Positions 10,858 to 19,677 of a stretch of DNA of 64,000 nt are shown piece by piece. Source of the DNA: Paractinoplanes atraurantiacus (lineage in GTDB: Bacteria > Actinomycetota > Actinomycetes > Mycobacteriales > Micromonosporaceae); assembly GCF_900215205.1 (NCBI RefSeq), contig NZ_OBDY01000015.1, forward strand, positions 83,324 through 147,323, written 5' to 3'. Both the position numbers and the translations under genes were made by a program. Each line of letters starts with the position of its first letter. The stretch's first letter is position 1. The notes below the pieces were generated by a model. The model had not been told where the DNA came from and ran no database searches. It worked only from the letters and a program-made list of their open reading frames with translations.

Positions 10858-11418
10858 TCAGGCCTCCAATCGGGTCAGCATCGGCCCGAGCAGGTCATTG
10901 ACCTCACGGACCAGAACGGTGACGGCCCGCTCGGCGAGGTCCACCATGGCCGGGCCCGGCCCGTCCGGAACAGGCGGCAGCGCGCCGAGCTGAACGGGAG
11001 CGTCGACCAGAAGGGCGGAACGCACATGCGGAACCCGGCTCAGCTCCTCCTGCGACGGCTGAAGGAACTGCCCGAACGTCTCGGGCCACCCCCGCCACCC
11101 ACGGTCCTGCTGCCAGACCTGGTCCCCCGCGAGCGCCTCCGGCCACGGGGCGACGAGTCGCACCTGGACGGTCAGCGACCCGTCCCACTCGTTGCGCACA
11201 CAGTCGGCCGCCAGCACCCGCCGGTGAAGCCGCACGTATCCGGGATCAAGCCGGGGAGCCGTGGCCAGTCCCCAGGCCACACAGGCGAACCCGACCGGCG
11301 AGATGTCACCCCAGCAGCCCGCGAACTCCTTGGCCCCGGCCAGCACATGCTCCGCGAACCGCCCACCGTTCTCCCGGTCGTACTGGCGGTCGATCCAAGC
11401 AACAGCGACTGGGCTCAC
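10858..11418 (-). CDS. Uncharacterised 186-residue protein
   Basis: I do not recognise this family. The protein is soluble, Trp-rich (SLTVQVRLVAPWPEAL, GWRGWPETFGQF) with no signal peptide or clear membrane segment. Its stop is 1 bp from the start of the acyl-CoA synthetase gene, so it is probably the first gene of a three-gene operon with the ligase and hydrolase. Coding is supported by a full-length frame with actinomycete-like codon use and by position. A scaffold or modifying role in the acyl-CoA pathway would be a guess. Confidence 0.65.
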   Translation of the reverse strand: MSPVAVAWIDRQYDRENGGRFAEHVLAGAKEFAGCWGDISPVGFACVAWGLATAPRLDPGYVRLHRRVLAADCVRNEWDGSLTVQVRLVAPWPEALAGDQVWQQDRGWRGWPETFGQFLQPSQEELSRVPHVRSALLVDAPVQLGALPPVPDGPGPAMVDLAERAVTVLVREVNDLLGPMLTRLEA

Positions 11419-11484
11419 CGACTCACCCTAGCCCTCAGCCGACCGCGAAGAGCGTTTCCATGGTTTAGCGTTTGCTATACTCGC

Positions 11485-11853
11485 ACGACGGCAGCCGAGG
11501 AATGGGCGATCTATCTCGTGGACGAGGTTCGAGACTGGATCGACAGCCTGGACTCCGCCAGCCATAAACGCATCGTCGAAGCCCTCGACCTCTTGGCCGA
11601 AATCGGTCCCGGACTTGGGCGACCTCCGGTCGACACCATCCGCGGCTCGACGATCGCCAACTTGAAGGAGTTACGCTCCGGCAGCGTCCGGATCTTGTTT
11701 GCTTTCGATCCGTAGCGATCCACCATCCTGCTTGTCGCCGGCGACAAGGCCGGGCACTGGACCCGCTGGTACACCAAAGCCATCCCCCTGGCCGAACAAC
11801 GCTATGACATCTACTTGAAGGAACGCGCCGAGGAGGAGGTTCACGAGTCGTGA
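11485..11853 (+). pseudogene. HigB/RelE-type toxin gene interrupted by in-frame TAG
   Basis: The frame encodes a HigB-like mRNA interferase: EEWAIYLVDEVRDWIDSLD, then LLAEIGPGLGRP, then KELRSGSVRILFAFDP, a TAG at 11713-11715, and in the same frame RSTILLVAGDKAGHWTRWY and IPLAEQRYDIYLKERAEEE to the TGA at 11851. Homologues usually have a Trp (TGG) after FDP, so a single G-to-A change explains the stop. No ATG or GTG precedes the conserved N-terminus in frame, so the start may also be damaged. A TATACT box at 11476-11481 looks like the old promoter. The toxin should be truncated and inactive unless the stop is read through. Confidence 0.8.
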
Positions 11854-12167
11854 GCAAGTACACGCGCTGGAGCGACATCCGCGCCGAACACGTCGAACGG
11901 GCGGGGGGCGAAGAGGCGGTTGAAGCCGGCAAGCAAGAGTTGCTCGCCGCCGTTGTCGGACATCGCCTCGCCGAGATCCGACGGGCCCGCGGCTTGACTC
12001 AACAGCAGGTCGCGGAGCGCATGGGAGTCACCAAGGGACGCATCTCGCAGATCGAGAAAGGCAAACTTTCGGGACAGGACGTGGTCGCCCGCTATGCGTC
12101 CGCGCTGGGCGGACGACTCCACCAGGCGATTTACTTCGACGATGGGAACATCTCGGCGATCGCATGA
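11850..12167 (+). CDS. XRE-family antitoxin (HigA-like)
   Basis: A 105-residue helix-turn-helix protein. The HTH runs from about residue 38 to 75: RLAEIRRARGLTQQQVAERM followed by GVTKGRISQIEKGK. The GTG start at 11850 overlaps the toxin stop (GTGA), the standard toxin-first higBA arrangement, so translation was originally coupled. It probably binds the operon promoter and the toxin. It appears intact while the toxin carries a nonsense codon, so it may persist as an orphan regulator or as protection against a related toxin elsewhere in the genome. Confidence 0.85.
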   Translation: MSKYTRWSDIRAEHVERAGGEEAVEAGKQELLAAVVGHRLAEIRRARGLTQQQVAERMGVTKGRISQIEKGKLSGQDVVARYASALGGRLHQAIYFDDGNISAIA

Positions 12168-12243
12168 CGTCGACGTAAGCGGATTCAGGAGAGCACCATC
12201 GTTACATCATCCTAGGCAGGTTCGCCCATGAGATGGTGGGCTG

Positions 12244-12666
12244 ATGGAGCTGGAGGATCTGCGGCGGCTGCGGCGGGCCCGGGATGTGATGGATCGGGAC
12301 TATGCGGAGCCGCTTGATGTGCCTGCTCTTGCTCGGGTGGCGCTGATGTCGCCCGGGCATTTCTCGCGGAGCTTTCGCAGCGCGTTCGGGGAGACCCCGT
12401 ACAGCTATCTCATGACCCGGCGGATCGAACGGGCCAAGGCGCTTCTGCGGCGCGGGGACCTGTCGGTGACCGAGGTGTGCTTCGCGGTGGGCTGTACGTC
12501 GCTGGGGTCGTTCAGTTCCCGGTTCACCGAGCTCGTCGGGGAGAGCCCCAGCGCCTACCGCGCCCGCGACCACCGGGACCAGGGCATTCCGGCGTGCATC
12601 GCGAAGATCTACACCAGGCCGGTCAGGAACGGAGAAGCCGGAGTACGTGGCCGCGGCCTAGCGTGA
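12244..12666 (+). CDS. AraC-family transcriptional regulator (DNA-binding domain only)
   Basis: A 140-residue protein made essentially of the two-HTH AraC DNA-binding domain (residues ~10-105): DVPALARVALMSPGHFSRSF in the first HTH and VCFAVGCTSLGSFSSRFTEL in the second. No N-terminal ligand-sensing domain is present, as in short MarA/SoxS-like regulators. It is followed 5 bp later by a VOC-fold protein on the same strand, a common pairing in actinomycetes, and probably controls it. A GGTGGG ribosome binding site precedes the ATG. Confidence 0.88.
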   Translation: MELEDLRRLRRARDVMDRDYAEPLDVPALARVALMSPGHFSRSFRSAFGETPYSYLMTRRIERAKALLRRGDLSVTEVCFAVGCTSLGSFSSRFTELVGESPSAYRARDHRDQGIPACIAKIYTRPVRNGEAGVRGRGLA

Positions 12667-12671
12667 CGGGC

Positions 12672-13091
12672 ATGAGTATCGCGCTTTCCAGCTGTTTCAT
12701 CGCGGTCGACGACCATGAGCGGGCGCTGACCTTCTATCGGGACGCGCTCGGGCTCGAGGTGCGCAGCGACGTCGCGTTCGAGGGGATGCGGTGGGTGAGC
12801 CTCGGGTCGCCCTCGCAGCCTGAGGTGAGCATCGTCCTCGAACCTCTCATCGCCGACCCGAACGCCTCCGGTGAGGATCGGCGGGCCATGGCCGAGCTGC
12901 TGGCCAAGGGGCTGCTCAAAGGGGTGGTGCTGAGCACGGACGACGTCGACGCGGCCTTCGAGCGGGTCCGGGCGGGCGGGGGCGAGGTGCTGCAGGAGCC
13001 GATCGATCAGCCGTACGGGGTGAGGGACTGCGCCTTCCGCGATCCGGCCGGCAACATGCTGCGGATCAACCAGCGTGCCGGGCAGGCATGA
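12672..13091 (+). CDS. VOC (glyoxalase/bleomycin-resistance) family protein
   Basis: A 139-residue single-unit vicinal-oxygen-chelate protein: N-terminal half AVDDHERALTFYRDALGLEV, C-terminal half with LSTDDVDAAFERVRAGGGEV and the terminal FRDPAGNMLRI motif. These proteins may be metal-dependent lyases or dioxygenases or may bind small toxic molecules; the substrate is unknown. The ATG at 12672 was chosen; an in-frame GTG three codons upstream is an alternative. Likely in one transcript with the upstream AraC-type gene. Its last codons form the left arm of a terminator hairpin. Confidence 0.85.
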   Translation: MSIALSSCFIAVDDHERALTFYRDALGLEVRSDVAFEGMRWVSLGSPSQPEVSIVLEPLIADPNASGEDRRAMAELLAKGLLKGVVLSTDDVDAAFERVRAGGGEVLQEPIDQPYGVRDCAFRDPAGNMLRINQRAGQA

Positions 13092-13105
13092 GGCCCGCCC
13101 GGCAC
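13075..13105. terminator. Bidirectional terminator hairpin between convergent genes
   Basis: GTGCCGGGCAGGC (13075-13087) and GCCCGCCCGGCAC (13093-13105) form a 13-bp stem with one mismatch and a 5-nt loop. The left arm overlaps the end of the VOC gene and the hairpin lies 8 bp from the convergent esterase gene stop, so it could serve both. No U-tract, as usual in high-GC actinomycetes. Confidence 0.6.
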
Positions 13106-13112
13106 CCGGGGG

Positions 13113-14309
13113 CTACCTGAGGACGCGCTTGTCGGCGTTCAGGGGCTTCGGCAGGGCGATGGTGATCCACTCATTGTCGTCGGCGACACCCGCCGTACGA
13201 CCGCTCGAGAACGGGAAGTTGTTGTCGTTCAGCACCGCGATGGTCTTGTCGTCCAGGATGACGACGTCCTCGATGGTCTGGAACGGGAAGGTGAACGTGG
13301 TGCCGAAACCGGCGAGCTTGCGCGGGTTCGCGACGTTCATCAGGTCGACCAGCAGGGTCTTGTCGAGCAGGCCGTCACGGTTGCGGTCGCGCTTGTCGGC
13401 CACATAGACGCGCTTGAAGACCGCGGTGGCGCCCTGGCCGTTGTCGCGCTCGATGACCAGGAAGCGGTCCTTGTCGACGGCGATGGCGTCGCCGATCGCG
13501 TTGTCGGGGCTCTCGAGCTGGTATACGAAACGCTTGCCGGTGTACTTGGCGGCGCGGCGGTCGAACTCGTTGAGGCGCAGCCGGCCGGCCGGGTCACCGG
13601 TGACGGTGCCCTCCAGCAGCGGGTAGAGGTAGCGGCCGTCGGGCGAGGCGGCCATGCCCTCGAAACCCTTGCTGCTGCGGGCCGTCGCGGTGACCCCGGT
13701 GCGGGCGGCGGTCTCCGGAGCCACCACGCCGTCGAGGGCGATCGGCGCGCGCAGCAGGCGGCCGGCGCGGTCGAAGTTCAGCAGGTACGGGCCGAACTCG
13801 TCGCCGATCCAGTACGAGCCGTCGCCGCCCTTCACGATGGACTCGACGTCGAAGTCGGCGCCGGTGAGCACCCGGTCCTCGCGGGTGAGCTTCCAGGGGA
13901 CGTACCCACTGGGGTCCGTGAGGTTGATGCCGCCGAGCACGTCGACCTTGTTCGTCGTGAAGACGGGCGCCAGCCGCTGGATGCGGAGCAGGAAGTCGGC
14001 CGAGCTGGCCTGCGTGCCGTAGCCGTTGTCGGAGAGCACGTCGAAGGTGCCGTCGCCGTTGTCGGCGATGCCGGAGAAGCCCTGGACGGGCTGGTCGGCG
14101 AAGGGCAGCGTGAAGCCGTTGGTGTTGCCGGACGCCTGCGCGCCGGACGGCTCGCTGCCGGGCACGAAGGTGGCGGCCGGAAGCGAGGCGAAACCGGTGA
14201 GGGTGGGCTTGGCGATGGAGTGGCCGCCGGCGTTGGCGGTGCCGGTAAGGGTGAGAGTCAGGGCAAGCGCGCCAGAGGCGGCGAGAACATTAGCGACCGT
14301 CTTTCGCAT
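13113..14309 (-). CDS. Secreted phytase-like esterase (esterase-like activity of phytase family)
   Basis: A 398-residue exported protein. Residues 1-~28 are a Sec signal peptide (RKTVANVLAASGALALTLTL) ending at an Ala-x-Ala type site. The mature part has the phytase-like beta-propeller features GFSGIADNGDGTFDVLSDNG, SYWIGDEFGPYLL, KGFEGMAASPDGRYLYPLLE and TIEDVVILDDKTIAVLNDNN. Such proteins hydrolyse phosphate esters or related substrates outside the cell; true substrate unknown. The ATG at 14309 was chosen because it starts the signal peptide; the upstream open frame lies partly within the glycosyltransferase gene. Monocistronic, convergent with the VOC gene. Confidence 0.85.
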   Translation of the reverse strand: MRKTVANVLAASGALALTLTLTGTANAGGHSIAKPTLTGFASLPAATFVPGSEPSGAQASGNTNGFTLPFADQPVQGFSGIADNGDGTFDVLSDNGYGTQASSADFLLRIQRLAPVFTTNKVDVLGGINLTDPSGYVPWKLTREDRVLTGADFDVESIVKGGDGSYWIGDEFGPYLLNFDRAGRLLRAPIALDGVVAPETAARTGVTATARSSKGFEGMAASPDGRYLYPLLEGTVTGDPAGRLRLNEFDRRAAKYTGKRFVYQLESPDNAIGDAIAVDKDRFLVIERDNGQGATAVFKRVYVADKRDRNRDGLLDKTLLVDLMNVANPRKLAGFGTTFTFPFQTIEDVVILDDKTIAVLNDNNFPFSSGRTAGVADDNEWITIALPKPLNADKRVLR

Positions 14310-14344
14310 GAGGCTGGACGCTAAGGATCCGGGGTTACGCGTGA

Positions 14345-15277
14345 TCAACCTCTTGGTGGAGTCTGCGCCAATGTCTCCACTCCCCCGCCGAAACCGGCCG
14401 CCGCGACCGCCGCGATGACAGTGACGGCCCGCAGCGCGTGAAAGCCACCGCGGCCCATGGTGGCGGCGGCCAGATTGCGGACGACGGCGCGGGGAAGGAC
14501 ACGGCGCAGATAGTCCTGTTCCGTTCCGAGTTTCTGATCGCGTGGCAGCAGAGCCGACATCTGCACCTTTCCGCGCCCCTCGGCATAGCAGCGGCGCAGG
14601 AAGAAACGGAACGTGCTGCGGTCGACCGGAACGTCGTGCTCGATGACCGATTCCGGCACGTACATCCAGCGGCCGCCGGTCTCGGCGCTGATCCGCAGGC
14701 ACAATTCGGTGTCCTCGGGCCGGTTCTCATCGCCCAGCTTCCCGAAACCGGCCCGGAAACCGCCGACCGCGGCGAAGGCCTCGCGGCGCACCATCATGCC
14801 GGCCGACCACACATTGCGGATCTCGGCGACGGCGGTGGGCATTCCCTCGTACGAGACACCGACGGTCCAGAGCAGCTCGTCCGGCATCCAGGCCGGCCGG
14901 TGGTGCTCCCAGGCGGGCCGGATGCTGCCGCCGGCGCCGGCCACCGCGCGGTCGGTGAACTGCGAGGCGAGATGGCCGAGCCAGCCCGGGTGGGCCACGG
15001 TGTCGTCGTCGAGGAAGGCGATCAGTTCCGACCGCGCGTGAAAGGCGCCGGTGTTGCGATTTCCGGAGGCGCCGCGAACGGAAGTGTTCTCCAGCACAGT
15101 GACGCCGGAGAGTTCCGTTCGGGCGCGCTCGAAAAGGGCGGCGTTGTGGTCGACCACCACGATGACTTCGGTGGGCGGCTTTTCCTGGGCCAGGGCGGAC
15201 TTGACCGTACGCCTCAGCGACTCCCAACGGCGCTCGGAGTGCGTGGGGATGACAATGCTGACGTCGATACCGGTCAT
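14345..15277 (-). CDS. Family 2 glycosyltransferase
   Basis: A 310-residue GT-A fold enzyme. N-terminus VSIVIPTHSERRWESLRRTV, the nucleotide/metal-binding FLDDDTVAHPGW (DXD-type motif) near residue 92, and a later PEDTELCLRI segment (ED motif) match family 2 transferases. A weakly hydrophobic stretch near the C-terminus (LRAVTVIAAVAAAGFGGG) may contact the membrane. It probably transfers a sugar from a nucleotide donor to a cell-surface glycan; donor and acceptor unknown. It stands alone between a secreted esterase and a small membrane protein, not in a polysaccharide cluster. Confidence 0.85.
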   Translation of the reverse strand: MTGIDVSIVIPTHSERRWESLRRTVKSALAQEKPPTEVIVVVDHNAALFERARTELSGVTVLENTSVRGASGNRNTGAFHARSELIAFLDDDTVAHPGWLGHLASQFTDRAVAGAGGSIRPAWEHHRPAWMPDELLWTVGVSYEGMPTAVAEIRNVWSAGMMVRREAFAAVGGFRAGFGKLGDENRPEDTELCLRISAETGGRWMYVPESVIEHDVPVDRSTFRFFLRRCYAEGRGKVQMSALLPRDQKLGTEQDYLRRVLPRAVVRNLAAATMGRGGFHALRAVTVIAAVAAAGFGGGVETLAQTPPRG

Positions 15278-15351
15278 GACGGCACTCCGGAGGGTGGCGC
15301 TTTGGGGGGAATGGGAACCCTAGAGCGCGACCCTATGAATCACATGAGAAT

Positions 15352-15699
15352 TCACCGCCAGAAGACTGCGACGGCGGCGTTGACCAGCGTCAGCGTGATG
15401 ATGCCGATGAAGTGACCCTTGTTCACGGCCGCACGCTTACGCGGGATGAAGACCATGATGAAGATCAGGATCGCGATGACCAGCTTCACACCCAGCTTGA
15501 CCGGGCTCGGCTCGTCGTCGCCACCCCCGCGCAGCGGCGCGGCGAGACCGATCCCGCTGACCAGCTGGATGATCGACCCCCACAGGATCGCCGGATTGAT
15601 CCGGAACTTGCCCGACACGAATTGCGCGACCGCCCCACCGAGCAGCAGCGCGAACCCGATCAGGTGGATGAAGAGCAGGATGAGCCGAAGTGCTTCCAC
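15352..15699 (-). CDS. Small four-helix membrane protein of unknown function
   Basis: A 115-residue protein with three or four hydrophobic helices: LILLFIHLIGFALLLGG, AILWGSIIQLVSGIGLAA, KLVIAILIFIMVFIP and HFIGIITLTLVNAAVAVFW. The first helix contains a conserved-looking His-Leu-Ile-Gly. Families with this pattern in actinobacteria are annotated only as integral membrane proteins. It has no obvious operon partner; the neighbouring gene on the right is divergent. I cannot assign a function. Confidence 0.75.
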   Translation of the reverse strand: MEALRLILLFIHLIGFALLLGGAVAQFVSGKFRINPAILWGSIIQLVSGIGLAAPLRGGGDDEPSPVKLGVKLVIAILIFIMVFIPRKRAAVNKGHFIGIITLTLVNAAVAVFWR

Positions 15700-15862
15700 G
15701 GGCTAAGAGCTTGCCAAACCCCGTCCCACCAGCCACACCCGGGTCCGGAGGGGCGGCCGGCAGGATGACCGGTGGATTTAATCCGTGGCGGAGGAGGTCG
15801 GGAGGCGGCGGAGGGCGTGCACTGGGTGCCACATCTCCTCACCCCTGGCGAAGGGCACCCCG

Positions 15863-16270
15863 ATGTTCGACGACAACGGTTCCTTCCTCCTGGCGACGTT
15901 CGAGTTCTTTCTGTTCATCGCCTGGTTCATGTGCTTGTTCTGGATCTTCGGCGACCTGTTCCGCAGCAAGGACCTGGGCGGCTGGGCCAAGACGTTCTGG
16001 ACCCTGTTCATCATCATCCTGCCGCTGATCGGGACGCTCGTTTACCTCATCGCCCGCGGTGGCGGCATGGCCGAGCGGACCGCCGCCAGCCAGACCGCGT
16101 TGCGGCAGCAGCAGGACGCGTACATCCGGTCGGTCGCCGGCTCCAACGGCGGGGCGCGCAGCGTGACCGACGAGATCTCCTCGGCCAAGGGCCTGCTCGA
16201 CTCGGGCGCGATCACGGCCGAGGAGTACGACCGGTTGAAGGCGTCCGCCCTGGCCAAGAGCGCCGCCTGA
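15863..16270 (+). CDS. Membrane protein with phospholipase-D-nuclease N-terminal-like helices and SHOCT domain
   Basis: A 135-residue protein. Two transmembrane helices (FFLFIAWFMCLFWIFGDLF and WTLFIIILPLIGTLVYLIA) match the PLDc_N-type membrane module. The C-terminal ~30 residues (SSAKGLLDSGAITAEEYDRL) are a SHOCT oligomerisation domain. The ATG at 15863 was chosen since the helices follow at once; the in-frame extension upstream to 15785 has no domain content. Function unknown; such proteins are often in stress or envelope operons. It precedes the DUF4132 operon by 71 bp on the same strand but need not belong to it. Confidence 0.8.
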   Translation: MFDDNGSFLLATFEFFLFIAWFMCLFWIFGDLFRSKDLGGWAKTFWTLFIIILPLIGTLVYLIARGGGMAERTAASQTALRQQQDAYIRSVAGSNGGARSVTDEISSAKGLLDSGAITAEEYDRLKASALAKSAA

Positions 16271-16341
16271 GTTTTTGTCGGACCCCACCGCTAGCCTTCC
16301 CGGCACCAAGTTCGTGATGGGCCGGAACCAAAGGTTGGCGC

Positions 16342-19300
16342 ATGCAGACTCCCGAGGACACCTTCGACTTCCCCGCCGGTTGGCTCAGGCACCGCTTCGC
16401 CCGCCGGGGCGGCTCCGGGCCGGCGACGTTCACGCCCGACAAAAAGGCGCGCGCGTTCGTCGACGCGGAGCTCACCCGGCGGGCCGAGGTCGTGCGGCCG
16501 GTCCTCGAAGCGCCGGCGACGCCCGGCGACCTGCGTGCGGACGGGCTGGCCTGGCTCGACGGCCAGCCCGGGGTGTCGCCGGCCGGCGCCGCCGCGGTGG
16601 CCCTGGCCGTGACTCTCGGCAACTGGCAGGCCGGTGACAAGCTGGTCGCGTTCGCCGATGTCTGGCTCGCCGAGCAGGGTCCGGTCTTCGCCGCGCGGGC
16701 GGCCGTCGAGCTCATGTCGCTGGAGACCATGCACAGTCACGGCCCGGTTCTGCCCGGAGTCGCCCAGCGTTACGGCGTGCGGCGCATGCTCCCCGGCCAC
16801 CAGCGGCACAGCTGGCAGGCCGACGTTCAAATGCAGATTCTTCTTCGTGTACGCACGGCGCTCGCGGCCGCCTCCGGCGAGCAGTACCGGGAAGCCGTCG
16901 CCGCCTTGGCCGGCCACCGACAGGGCCACCTCTACGCCCGGGCCGCCGTGGCCACGCTCGTGCCGACCGAGACCGCGTGGGTCGAGCAGGCCATCGCCGA
17001 CACGGTCGCCGCCCAGGACACCTATCTGGCCAACCTGCTGACCGCCGCCGCCGGCGACGGCCGGCAGTTCGGTGAGCTGGCACCGCTGGCCGGCGGCTGG
17101 ACGATCTGGGGCTCGATCGCGATGCTGTCCACCATCGCCGACGGGGTCGGTGCGGCCGCCGCGCCCGCGCTGTTCGGCTGGTTCGACGCCGACTCCGGCG
17201 ACGCCGATGCCATGCGCCGCCTGTTGAGTGTGCTGGCCGTGCTCCCCGGCGACGACGTGATGGCCGGCCTGGTCGAGCGGGCCGGCCGCAAATATGTCAC
17301 GCCTTATCTGCTCGAGGCGGCCGATCGCTACCCGCGCCGCGGGCTGCGCCTGCTGGCCGAGTCGGGCCGGCACGACGACCTGCTGAGGGCCCATCTGCTC
17401 AACCACCCCGGCCTGGCCGGCGAGGTGCTTCCCGAGCTGAGCGCGGCGGCCGCGGCCCGGGTCGAGGCGATCACCGCCGAGGCCGCGTCGCTGGTGACGG
17501 CGCCGATCGAGGCCGTGCCGCCGGTCCTGGCCGACCCGCCGTGGGAGCGCCGGGTCAAGGCGGCCAAGCCGGTCGTCATCGCCGGCCTCACCTGTGACGA
17601 CGTCCCGGCGACGGAGTGGCTGCCGGGTGAGCGCGAGGCCTGGAGGGCCACCCCGATCCGGCACTACGACGAGCCGAAGGAGAGCTGGGAGGAGCTCGCC
17701 CACCGGATGGCGTCGGGTAAATCGCAGTGGAACGATCCGGTCCGGCTGTTCATCGACGGGCCCGACGACGTCGCCCGGCGGGTGCTGCACCATTGGCGGC
17801 CCACGTACGCGTATGACGCCGACTCGTGGATGCGGGTCGCCACCGACCGGTTCGAGACCGCTTTCCTGCCCGTCGTCGTCTCGCTGGCCCGTCAGTCCCC
17901 GGGTGAGTACGCGCCGCTGCTGGCGCCGTTCACGTCGCCCGAGGTGGCCGTGCTGATGGCGGGCTGGCTGGCCCGGCTCAAGACCACCCGGCAGCACGCG
18001 TCGCAGTGGCTCCTGCGTCACCCGGCCGCGGCCGCCCGGGCGCTCGTGCCGCCGGCCCTGCAGAAGCCCGGCGCGGCCCGGCGCGAGGCCGAGCAGGCGC
18101 TGCTCGCCCTTGCCGTCAACGGTCACGGCGACGCCGTGCGGGCCGCCGCCGAGACGTACGGGGCGCAGGCCGCCGCCGCGATCGGCGTGCTGCTCGGCAC
18201 CGACCCGCTGAGCGTGCTGCCGGCGAAGATGCCGCCGGTGCCGTCGTGGGCCGTGCCCGGCCTGCTGCCGCCGGTGCGGCTGCGTGACGGCTCGGGGGCC
18301 CTGCCGCCCGAGGCCGTGACGAGTCTGGTGAGCATTCTGGCCATCTCGCGGCTCGACGACCCGTACGCCGGCCTGGCCCTGGTCCGTGAGTCCTGCGATC
18401 CCTCGAGCCTGGCCGAGTTCGGGTGGGGGCTGTTCCAGCGCTGGCAGACGGCCGGGGCCAACAGCAAGGAGAACTGGGCGCTGTCGGCGCTCGGCCTGAT
18501 CGGCGACGACGAGACGGTCCGGCGGCTGACCCCGCTGATCCTGGCCTGGCCGGGCGACGGCGGGCACGCCAAGGCGGTCACCGGCGTCAACATCCTGGCC
18601 GCGATCGGCAGCGACGTGGCCCTCATGCGGCTGCACGGCATCGCCCAGCGGGCCAAGTTCAAGGGCCTCAAGAACACCGCGAACGAGAAGATGGCCGAGG
18701 TCGCGGCCGGGCTCGGGCTCAGCGCCGAGCAGCTCGCCGACCGGCTGGTGCCCGACTTCGGGCTCGACGCGGCGGGCAGCCTGCGGCTCGACTACGGCGG
18801 GCGCGAGTTCACGGTCGGCTTCGACGAGCAGCTGCGGCCGTACGTGGCCGACGGGGCCGGCAAACGCCTCAAGGCGCTGCCCAAGCCGGGCGCGCGCGAC
18901 GACGCGGAGCTGGCGCCGCAGGCGTACAAACAATTCTCCGCCTTGAAAAAGGACGTGCGGACGGTCGCCACCGACCAGGTCCGGCGGCTGGAGCGGGCGA
19001 TGGTCACCGGGCGCCGGTGGAGCGCCGGGGAGTTCCAGCAGCTGTTCGTCGACCATCCGCTGCTGTGGCACATCGTGCGGCGGCTCGTGTGGGCGGTGTG
19101 GGACGCCGATGCTGAGCCGCTCGGCGCGATCCGGGTGGCCGAGGACCGTACGTTCTCCACCGTGGATGACGACGAGACGACCCTGCCGGACGACGCGACC
19201 GTGGGCGTCGCCCACCCGCTGCACCTGGGCGGCGATCTGGCCGCGTGGTCGGAGCTGTTCGCCGACTACGAGATCCTCCAGCCGTTCCCGCAGCTGAGCC

Positions 19301-19677
19301 GGCAGACGTTCGCGCTGAGCGCCGAGGAGGCGGCGAGCAGCCGGCTCACCCGCTTCGAGTCGGTCACCGTGCCCACCACCAAGCTGCTCGGGCTGGAGCG
19401 GCGCGGCTGGCGGCGTGAGGCGCCGCAGGACGGGGGCATGCAGAGCCGCATCGAGCTGGCCGTCGCGGACGGTGTCGAGGTGGCCGTCGAGTTCGAGCCC
19501 GGCATCGCGGTCGGGTACGTCGGCGAGTTCGAAGACCAGAAGATCACAATGGTGATGCTGCACAACGGCACCGGCAGCCGGTGGCACAGCGACCCGCGCG
19601 GCCAGATCGCGCTGCGCGAGCTCGACCCGGTCGTCGCGTCCGAGATCATCCGCGACCTCACGGAGGTGACCGCGTGA
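16342..19677 (+). CDS. DUF4132 protein (YehI/MolR-like), first gene of the five-gene MoxR-VWA system
   Basis: A 1111-residue cytoplasmic protein. The middle (~170-800) is Ala/Leu-rich helical repeat, HEAT-like. The C-terminal ~300 residues hold the DUF4132 core, with RRLERAMVTGRRWSAGEFQQ, then HPLLWHIVRRLVWAVWD, then ESVTVPTTKLLGLERRGWRR. E. coli YehI (once called MolR) has the same domain and a similar length. Biochemical function is unknown; a large scaffold or substrate adaptor for the MoxR ATPase is plausible. It overlaps the ATPase start by 4 bp, starting a chain of coupled genes to 26889. The opposite strand is also open over this length because of GC-rich codon bias and is not coding. 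Confidence 0.88.
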   Translation: MQTPEDTFDFPAGWLRHRFARRGGSGPATFTPDKKARAFVDAELTRRAEVVRPVLEAPATPGDLRADGLAWLDGQPGVSPAGAAAVALAVTLGNWQAGDKLVAFADVWLAEQGPVFAARAAVELMSLETMHSHGPVLPGVAQRYGVRRMLPGHQRHSWQADVQMQILLRVRTALAAASGEQYREAVAALAGHRQGHLYARAAVATLVPTETAWVEQAIADTVAAQDTYLANLLTAAAGDGRQFGELAPLAGGWTIWGSIAMLSTIADGVGAAAAPALFGWFDADSGDADAMRRLLSVLAVLPGDDVMAGLVERAGRKYVTPYLLEAADRYPRRGLRLLAESGRHDDLLRAHLLNHPGLAGEVLPELSAAAAARVEAITAEAASLVTAPIEAVPPVLADPPWERRVKAAKPVVIAGLTCDDVPATEWLPGEREAWRATPIRHYDEPKESWEELAHRMASGKSQWNDPVRLFIDGPDDVARRVLHHWRPTYAYDADSWMRVATDRFETAFLPVVVSLARQSPGEYAPLLAPFTSPEVAVLMAGWLARLKTTRQHASQWLLRHPAAAARALVPPALQKPGAARREAEQALLALAVNGHGDAVRAAAETYGAQAAAAIGVLLGTDPLSVLPAKMPPVPSWAVPGLLPPVRLRDGSGALPPEAVTSLVSILAISRLDDPYAGLALVRESCDPSSLAEFGWGLFQRWQTAGANSKENWALSALGLIGDDETVRRLTPLILAWPGDGGHAKAVTGVNILAAIGSDVALMRLHGIAQRAKFKGLKNTANEKMAEVAAGLGLSAEQLADRLVPDFGLDAAGSLRLDYGGREFTVGFDEQLRPYVADGAGKRLKALPKPGARDDAELAPQAYKQFSALKKDVRTVATDQVRRLERAMVTGRRWSAGEFQQLFVDHPLLWHIVRRLVWAVWDADAEPLGAIRVAEDRTFSTVDDDETTLPDDATVGVAHPLHLGGDLAAWSELFADYEILQPFPQLSRQTFALSAEEAASSRLTRFESVTVPTTKLLGLERRGWRREAPQDGGMQSRIELAVADGVEVAVEFEPGIAVGYVGEFEDQKITMVMLHNGTGSRWHSDPRGQIALRELDPVVASEIIRDLTEVTA

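Noticed and set aside
16291..19587. Long minus-strand open frame opposite the DUF4132 gene
   Set aside because: Antisense artefact of GC-rich codon bias; Gly/Arg/Gln/His-rich without domains, and the plus-strand protein is coupled to its operon.
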